In this document: in pieces, positions 32,109-36,045 of the stretch
Numbering within the stretch: the stretch's first letter is position 1
How the letters are laid out: the number at the start of each line of letters is the position of its first letter
Assembly (NCBI RefSeq): GCF_021474405.1
Contig: NZ_JAKEIO010000077.1
Span: 1 to 36,045 of the forward strand
Direction of reading: 5' to 3'
Length of the DNA: 36,045 nucleotides
Origin: [Streptosporangium] indianense
Lineage (GTDB): Bacteria > Actinomycetota > Actinomycetes > Streptomycetales > Streptomycetaceae
Program-made: the position numbers and the translations under genes
Notes under the pieces: model-generated
What the model saw: only the letters and a program-made list of their open reading frames with translations
The model's database searches: none
Told to the model about the DNA's origin: nothing

Positions 32109-32168
32109 GTGCGCTCCTCGCTCAATCCGTCTCTTCCCGCTCATACGCATTCGTACCGCGGTCGGCTC

Positions 32169-32174
32169 AGTCTA
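32169..32174 (-). promoter_or_regulatory. Probable -10 box of the lysC-asd operon
   Basis: TAGACT on the minus strand fits the TAGRNT housekeeping -10 consensus, about 61 bases upstream of the lysC GTG; no good -35 was found. The rest of the 379-base gap 32109-32487 holds the small frame at 32343-32459 and the PhzF promoter. Confidence 0.35.
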
Positions 32175-32342
32175 ACGAGCGTCCGAAAAACCCTTCCGCG
32201 ATATCGCATGGTGAGATTTCGGGCCGCCCGTCCAGAGGCGCTCTTGCCCATCTGGGCACGGGTCACTCGAGAAAGTGCCAGGCGTCACAATCGCACGCGG
32301 TGACGGCCAGGTCCCACAACTTTCACGCACCAGGATTCGGCT

Positions 32343-32459
32343 GTGCGCGTGCTCCCGGTGGAAGACGAGGAGCAGACCGCTTCCGGCGCGGCGAAGGTGC
32401 CGGCGGCCAGGCCGCGCGGACAGGGCCCGTACGAGCAGCCTTCGAATCACCCTGCGTGA
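32343..32459 (+). CDS. Possible 38-residue small protein
   Basis: A GTG at 32343 with AGGA about eight bases upstream opens a frame encoding VRVLPVEDEEQTASGAAK and then a Pro/Arg/Gly-rich tail to a TGA at 32457-32459. Third positions are mostly G or C, and the product is hydrophilic without a membrane segment. It ends 28 bases before the PhzF-like ATG on the same strand. I do not recognise a family with certainty; it may be a non-coding stretch with chance bias. Confidence 0.35.
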   Translation: MRVLPVEDEEQTASGAAKVPAARPRGQGPYEQPSNHPA

Positions 32460-32474
32460 CAGCGGGCCCGGCGC

Positions 32475-32480
32475 TACCGT
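32475..32480 (+). promoter_or_regulatory. -10 box of a probably leaderless PhzF-like transcript
   Basis: TACCGT ends seven bases before the ATG at 32488, the spacing of leaderless genes; GGGG near the ATG is too close for a normal ribosome site. Confidence 0.4.
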
Positions 32481-32487
32481 TCGGGGC

Positions 32488-33324
32488 ATGGAGACCTTGC
32501 GCTACGTGGCGTTCAGCACGGATCCCGCAGGCGGCAACCCCGCGGGGGTGGTGCTGGACGCGAGCGGCGTCGACGACGCGAAGATGCTGGCGACGGCGGC
32601 CGAAGTGGGCTACTCGGAAACGGCCTTCGCGGTGGAGGCCGGCGACGGCTCCCTGGACGTCCGGTACTTCAGCCCGCTCGCCGAGGTGCCGTTCTGCGGC
32701 CACGCGACGATCGCCACGGCCGTGGCGCACGCGGAGCGGCACGGCACCGGGCGGCTGCTGCTGCGCACCCCCGCGGGCCCGGTCACCGTCACCACGGACC
32801 GGGCGGCGGACGGCACCCTCGTGGCGACGCTGGTGAGCGTCCCGCCGCGCACGGTCCCGCTCGACGGGCCCGACCTCGCCGAACTGCTGGCGATCCTCGG
32901 CTGGTCCACCGCTGACCTGGACCCGGCGCTGCCGCCGCGAGTGGCCTTCGCCGGGGCCTGGCACCCGGTCATCGCCACCACGAGCCGGGAACGGCTGGCC
33001 GCCCTGGACTACGACATGCCCGCGCTCGCCGCCCTGATGGCCCGCCGGGACTGGACCACGATCGACCTGATCCGCCGCGAGTCACCCAGCGTGTTCCACG
33101 CCCGCAATCCGTTCCCGCCCGGCGGCGTCGTCGAGGACCCGGCGACGGGCGCGGCGGCGGCCGCGCTCGGCGGCTACCTGCGCGAACTCGGCCTCGTGCA
33201 GACCCCCGCCACCCTGACGATCCACCAGGGCGCGGACATGGGCCGCCCCAGCACCATCACCGTGACGGTCCCGGCGGATCCGGGCACGGGCATCGGCGTG
33301 ACGGGGGCGGCCGTACGGCTCTGA
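32488..33324 (+). CDS. PhzF family isomerase-like protein
   Basis: A 278-residue protein of the PhzF/diaminopimelate-epimerase-like fold (two similar alpha/beta-barrel halves). Glu44 in GYSETAFAV corresponds to the catalytic Glu of PhzF; FCGHATIATA and EDPATGAAAAALGGYL are the two conserved turn motifs. PhzF itself isomerises trans-2,3-dihydro-3-hydroxyanthranilate in phenazine biosynthesis, but no other phz genes are present, so this is one of the many orphan homologues of unknown substrate. It is divergent from lysC and convergent with the DUF5063 gene. Confidence 0.88.
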   Translation: METLRYVAFSTDPAGGNPAGVVLDASGVDDAKMLATAAEVGYSETAFAVEAGDGSLDVRYFSPLAEVPFCGHATIATAVAHAERHGTGRLLLRTPAGPVTVTTDRAADGTLVATLVSVPPRTVPLDGPDLAELLAILGWSTADLDPALPPRVAFAGAWHPVIATTSRERLAALDYDMPALAALMARRDWTTIDLIRRESPSVFHARNPFPPGGVVEDPATGAAAAALGGYLRELGLVQTPATLTIHQGADMGRPSTITVTVPADPGTGIGVTGAAVRL

Positions 33325-33335
33325 GGAAGGCGCGC

Positions 33336-33362
33336 CAACGCCCCACTGCCAGAAGGGCGTTG
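33336..33362. terminator. Hairpin between convergent PhzF-like and DUF5063 genes
   Basis: CAACGCCC (33336-33343) pairs perfectly with GGGCGTTG (33355-33362), 12 bases after the PhzF-like stop and 55 bases past the end of the opposing gene. Confidence 0.65.
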
Positions 33363-33416
33363 CCCTACGCTGATGTGCTCACGCGCGTCGTCGTCGGGCA
33401 CGCCACGCGCCGCGCG

Positions 33417-34076
33417 TCACTTGGCGCGGTGCAGCCCGAGTGGTCCCGCGATCTCCTCTGCCATCACGCGGCCCGCCTCGATCTCCAGTGTGTCGTCGCC
33501 CATGCCCTGGTCGGTGTCCAGGCCGTCGAGTTCGGCGAGGGGCTGGTTGAGACGGACGTGGGCGAGGACCGACTGGAGGGCGCGCAGGCTCGCCGAGGCG
33601 GTGGAACCCCAGTTGGAGAAGTAGGAGAACTGCCACCACCACAGGGCCTCCGTGGTGCGGCCCGCCCGGTAGTGGGACATGCCGTGGCGCAGGTCCGTGA
33701 TGACGTCCGTGAGGTCGTCGGAGATACGGGCCGGGACCGGTGCCTTGCGGGGCTCGTACGGGTCGAAGACCTCGGAGTAGACGTCGATCGGGTCCAGCAG
33801 CCGGGCCAGGTTCTCGCGGAGCTCGTCGACGTCCGCCTCGGGGCCGGAGTCGGGTTCGTAGCGCTCGTCGGGCACGATGTCCTCGTGCGCGCCGAGCCGA
33901 CCGCCGGCCAGGAGGAGTTGGGAGACCTCCAGGAGGAGGAAGGGCACGGCCGATTCCGGTTCGTCGCCCTTCGCGACCTCCGTGACGGCGACCAGGAAGC
34001 TCTCGATCTGATCCGCGATCTGGACCGCGAAATCGTCGGGGTTCTGGCCGGTCGCGTGCAGCGTGGCGTCAGACAT
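33417..34076 (-). CDS. DUF5063 domain protein
   Basis: A 219-residue acidic, soluble protein, mostly helical, with the conserved RHGMSHYRAGRTTEALWWWQ and FSYFSNWG region (about residues 130-160) that I associate with DUF5063. Its ATG at 34076 lies inside the last codons of recR (8-base overlap), so it is co-translated with recR, an arrangement common in Streptomyces. No catalytic motif is apparent; a link to RecR-dependent recombination is suggested only by coupling. Confidence 0.82.
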   Translation of the reverse strand: MSDATLHATGQNPDDFAVQIADQIESFLVAVTEVAKGDEPESAVPFLLLEVSQLLLAGGRLGAHEDIVPDERYEPDSGPEADVDELRENLARLLDPIDVYSEVFDPYEPRKAPVPARISDDLTDVITDLRHGMSHYRAGRTTEALWWWQFSYFSNWGSTASASLRALQSVLAHVRLNQPLAELDGLDTDQGMGDDTLEIEAGRVMAEEIAGPLGLHRAK

Positions 34077-34668
34077 CTAGGAGTCGTCTCCCCTCGAAGG
34101 CGCGTCCGAGGGTGACCTCGTCCGCGTATTCCAGGTCCCCACCCACCGGGAGGCCGCTGGCCAGGCGGGTGACCTTCAGGCCCATGGGCTTGATCATGCG
34201 GGCGAGGTACGTCGCCGTCGCCTCGCCTTCGAGATTCGGGTCCGTGGCGAGGATCAGCTCGGTGACCGTCCCGTCCGCCAGGCGGGCCAGGAGCTCCCGG
34301 ATGCGCAGGTCGTCGGGGCCCACCCCGTCGATCGGGCTGATCGCGCCGCCCAGGACGTGGTAGCGGCCCCGGAACTCACGCGTGCGCTCGATCGCCACGA
34401 CGTCCTTCGGCTCCTCGACCACGCAGATGACGGCCGGGTCGCGGCGGGTGTCGCGGCAGATGTTGCACAGCTCCTCCTGCGCGACGTTGCCGCAGGTGGC
34501 GCAGAAGCGGACCTTGGCCTTGACCTCCATCAGGGCCTGCGCGAGCCGCCGGACGTCCGTCGGCTCCGCCTGGAGGATGTGGAAGGCGATCCGCTGGGCG
34601 CTCTTCGGACCGACGCCGGGCAGCCGCCCCAGCTCGTCGATCAGGTCCTGGACCACGCCTTCGTACAA
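34069..34668 (-). CDS. recR: Recombination protein RecR
   Basis: A 199-residue RecR, full family length. The helix-hairpin-helix LPGVGPKSAQRIAFHIL (about 16-32), zinc finger Cys56-Cys59-Cys68-Cys71, a Toprim domain with VVEEPKDV and ATDPNLEGEATA, and a C-terminal Walker-B-like region (LPVGGDLEYADEVTL) are all visible. It acts with RecO/RecF in loading RecA on gapped DNA. The start is TTG at 34668 with AAGGG upstream, giving MYEGVVQDLI, the conserved N-terminus. It follows ybaB by 94 bases on the same strand, the usual ybaB-recR order. Confidence 0.96.
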   Translation of the reverse strand: MYEGVVQDLIDELGRLPGVGPKSAQRIAFHILQAEPTDVRRLAQALMEVKAKVRFCATCGNVAQEELCNICRDTRRDPAVICVVEEPKDVVAIERTREFRGRYHVLGGAISPIDGVGPDDLRIRELLARLADGTVTELILATDPNLEGEATATYLARMIKPMGLKVTRLASGLPVGGDLEYADEVTLGRAFEGRRLLDV

Positions 34669-34762
34669 CGGACTGCCCTTCCTGGGTCTTCGGGGTCGGT
34701 GCGTACCGTCCCGTACGTACCGTAGTTGTCTGCCGCCTGTCCGAGGAAGGCGGTGCGCAGGG

Positions 34763-35104
34763 TCAGAACGGCAGGCCGGGGATGCCGCCGCCGCCCAGGC
34801 CCTGCGCGAGCGGGCCCAGCTTCTGCTGCTGGAGCGTCTGCGCGTTCTCGTTGGCCGCCTGGACGGCCGCCACGACCAGGTCGGCGAGGGTCTCGGTGTC
34901 CTCGGGGTCCACCGCCTTCGGGTCGATCTTCAGGGCGCGCAGCTCGCCGGCGCCGGTGACGGTGGCCGTCACCAGACCGCCGCCCGCCTGCCCGTCGACC
35001 TCCGTCTGCGCCAGTTCCTCCTGCGCCTGTGCCAGGTCCTGTTGCATCTTCTGGGCCTGTTGGAGCAGCTGCTGCATATTGGGCTGGCCACCACCGGGGA
35101 TCAC
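34763..35104 (-). CDS. YbaB/EbfC family nucleoid-associated protein
   Basis: A 113-residue small DNA-binding protein. A Gln-rich helix (NMQQLLQQAQKMQQDLAQAQ) is followed by the beta-sheet core (GGLVTATVTGAGELRALKID) and a second helix, then a Gly-rich tail GLGGGGIPGLPF. Family members form dimers that bind DNA non-specifically. The GTG at 35104 has AGGAG six bases upstream. It lies upstream of recR as in most bacteria and is divergent from the SLATT-like gene. A GCACTC/GAGTG(A) mini-hairpin at about 35178-35192 sits in its leader. Confidence 0.93.
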   Translation of the reverse strand: MIPGGGQPNMQQLLQQAQKMQQDLAQAQEELAQTEVDGQAGGGLVTATVTGAGELRALKIDPKAVDPEDTETLADLVVAAVQAANENAQTLQQQKLGPLAQGLGGGGIPGLPF

Positions 35105-35380
35105 GATCAGCTCCTTGCTCGGTACGGGTTTTCCCGCTCGGCACGAGCCTACGTGGTCGGGGCTGCCGTCGCCCCAGCACTCTTTCGAGTGAGTCCCGCT
35201 CGCGCCCTATACCTGATCAAGGAATACTTCCGGGCGGAAAAGAGGCGAAAGCTACGTCTTCGCCACCCATTGGGGGGTAGGAAGGGTCGGGCGCGTGCCG
35301 GATGCGGGCTTTCGTCCATCGCGCAGCGTGATCGGTGAGTGAACCGTACGTGGTCATTCGTGGTCAGTGAGGAGTGCCGG

Positions 35381-36045
35381 GTGGGTCAGCCGGAGATGCA
35401 GCCCGAGGGGCCGCCTCAGGACGGGCGGGGCGAGCAGGCGGCGGCCGGGCTGCGGCCGGGCGATCTGACCGGGCGGGTCTTCCCGCTCGGGGACTGGGGC
35501 GAGCCGGCCCTCCGGCTGGACGAGCTGTACCGGTGGGTGGAGCGCGGGGCACTGCGGACGGCGGCCTGGTATCTGGCCGACCGGGTGTGGAAGCGGCGGT
35601 GTGCGCGGGTGCTGCGGTGCGGGGCCGCGGCCGGGGCGGTCACCGGGGTCGCGCTGCCGCTGCTGGATCTGACCGGGGTCGTGGGCGGGATCGCGCCCTG
35701 GGGGTGTCTGGCGCTGCTGGTGGGGGCGGCGTGTGTGGCCGTCGACCGCTATTTCGGGGTGACGACCGGGTGGATGCGGGACGTGGCCACCGCGCAGGCC
35801 GTGCAGCGCAGGTTGCAGGCGTTGCAGTTCGACTGGGCGGCGGAGAGCGTGCGGGAGGTGCTGGGGCCGGCGGAGGGGACGGCCGGGGAGGCCGCCGAGC
35901 GGTGTCTCGGGGTGCTGCGGAGGTTCTCCGAGGACGTGACGGAGCTGGTGCGGGTGGAGACGGCGGACTGGATGGGGGAGCTCCGGTCGGGGTCTGCCAC
36001 GCCGGTGGGGTTGCAGGCGGTGGTGTTCCCGTCGCCGGGGCGGGG
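35381..36045 (+). CDS. SLATT-like two-TM membrane protein (3' end outside window)
   Basis: The GTG at 35381 with GGAG upstream opens a frame that runs without stop to the window end, at least 221 residues. The N-terminus is acidic and Gly/Pro-rich. WYLADRVWKRRCARVLRCGA leads into two close membrane helices (about 86-104 and 109-126) and then a helical AVQRRLQALQFDWAAE region. This is the pattern of SLATT-domain proteins, membrane effectors related to nucleotide-signalling defence systems but also common as orphans in Streptomyces next to recR. No nucleotidyltransferase is visible. The 276-base gap before it holds the ybaB leader and a GGCGAA/TTCGCC dyad at 35244-35264. Confidence 0.72.
   Translation, partial: MGQPEMQPEGPPQDGRGEQAAAGLRPGDLTGRVFPLGDWGEPALRLDELYRWVERGALRTAAWYLADRVWKRRCARVLRCGAAAGAVTGVALPLLDLTGVVGGIAPWGCLALLVGAACVAVDRYFGVTTGWMRDVATAQAVQRRLQALQFDWAAESVREVLGPAEGTAGEAAERCLGVLRRFSEDVTELVRVETADWMGELRSGSATPVGLQAVVFPSPGR

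Noticed and set aside
32488..33324. Phenazine biosynthesis
   Set aside because: The PhzF-like gene stands alone; no phzA/B/D/E/G homologue is seen, and orphan homologues are common.
34733..34753. CCGCCT/AGGCGG hairpin as a terminator between ybaB and recR
   Set aside because: Only a six-base stem with a nine-base loop; too weak to call, and the genes are normally co-transcribed.

Overview
The window is high-GC actinobacterial DNA. Strong third-position G/C bias, many GTG/TTG starts, the asd-lysC-recR-ybaB neighbourhood, a SURF1 gene and a TIGR03943/permease pair all point to a Streptomyces chromosome. No rRNA, tRNA, CRISPR array, transposase or polyketide synthase gene was seen.

Region 1 (about 1-18,800) is a secondary-metabolism block of oxidative and methylating tailoring enzymes, almost all on the minus strand. 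It holds three class A FAD monooxygenases of the aromatic-polyketide hydroxylase type (301-1917, 8265-9833, 10589-12226), two DnrK/RdmB-superfamily O-methyltransferases (1914-2954, 7176-8177), a DHA2-type MFS exporter (3154-4731) and two paralogous NADPH:quinone reductases (4948-5925, 6083-7060). It also holds a MarR regulator (9997-10482, the only plus-strand gene of the block), a fused double SnoaL-like protein (12267-13106), a tandem GNAT protein (13154-14116), a P450 with its ferredoxin (14309-15738), an SDR that has lost its catalytic Ser, a berberine-bridge-type flavoprotein and two small proteins of unknown role. The minimal PKS, cyclases and sugar genes expected for an aromatic polyketide are absent here. 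They may lie to the left of base 1, or the block may modify or detoxify an aromatic compound made elsewhere. Most transcription units are separated by long perfect GC-rich hairpins. A 16-base motif shared by the marR intergenic region and the promoter of the first quinone reductase suggests one regulon.

Region 2 (about 18,780-26,600) is mixed. It contains a tandem 51-bp repeat, a degenerate methyltransferase-like protein, a small three-helix membrane protein resembling Pycsar effectors, a TIGR03943/UPF0718 permease pair, a two-RCK-domain ion-channel-like protein, an S9 peptidase and a methyltransferase pseudogene with an internal deletion.

Region 3 (about 26,600-36,045) looks like conserved Streptomyces core: SURF1, an ECF-like sigma factor translationally coupled to a membrane-anchored partner, aspartate-semialdehyde dehydrogenase, aspartokinase with an internal beta-subunit start, a PhzF-like protein, a DUF5063 protein, RecR, YbaB/EbfC and a SLATT-like membrane protein cut by the window end. 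The tailoring block therefore sits close to core genes rather than at an obvious mobile-element boundary.
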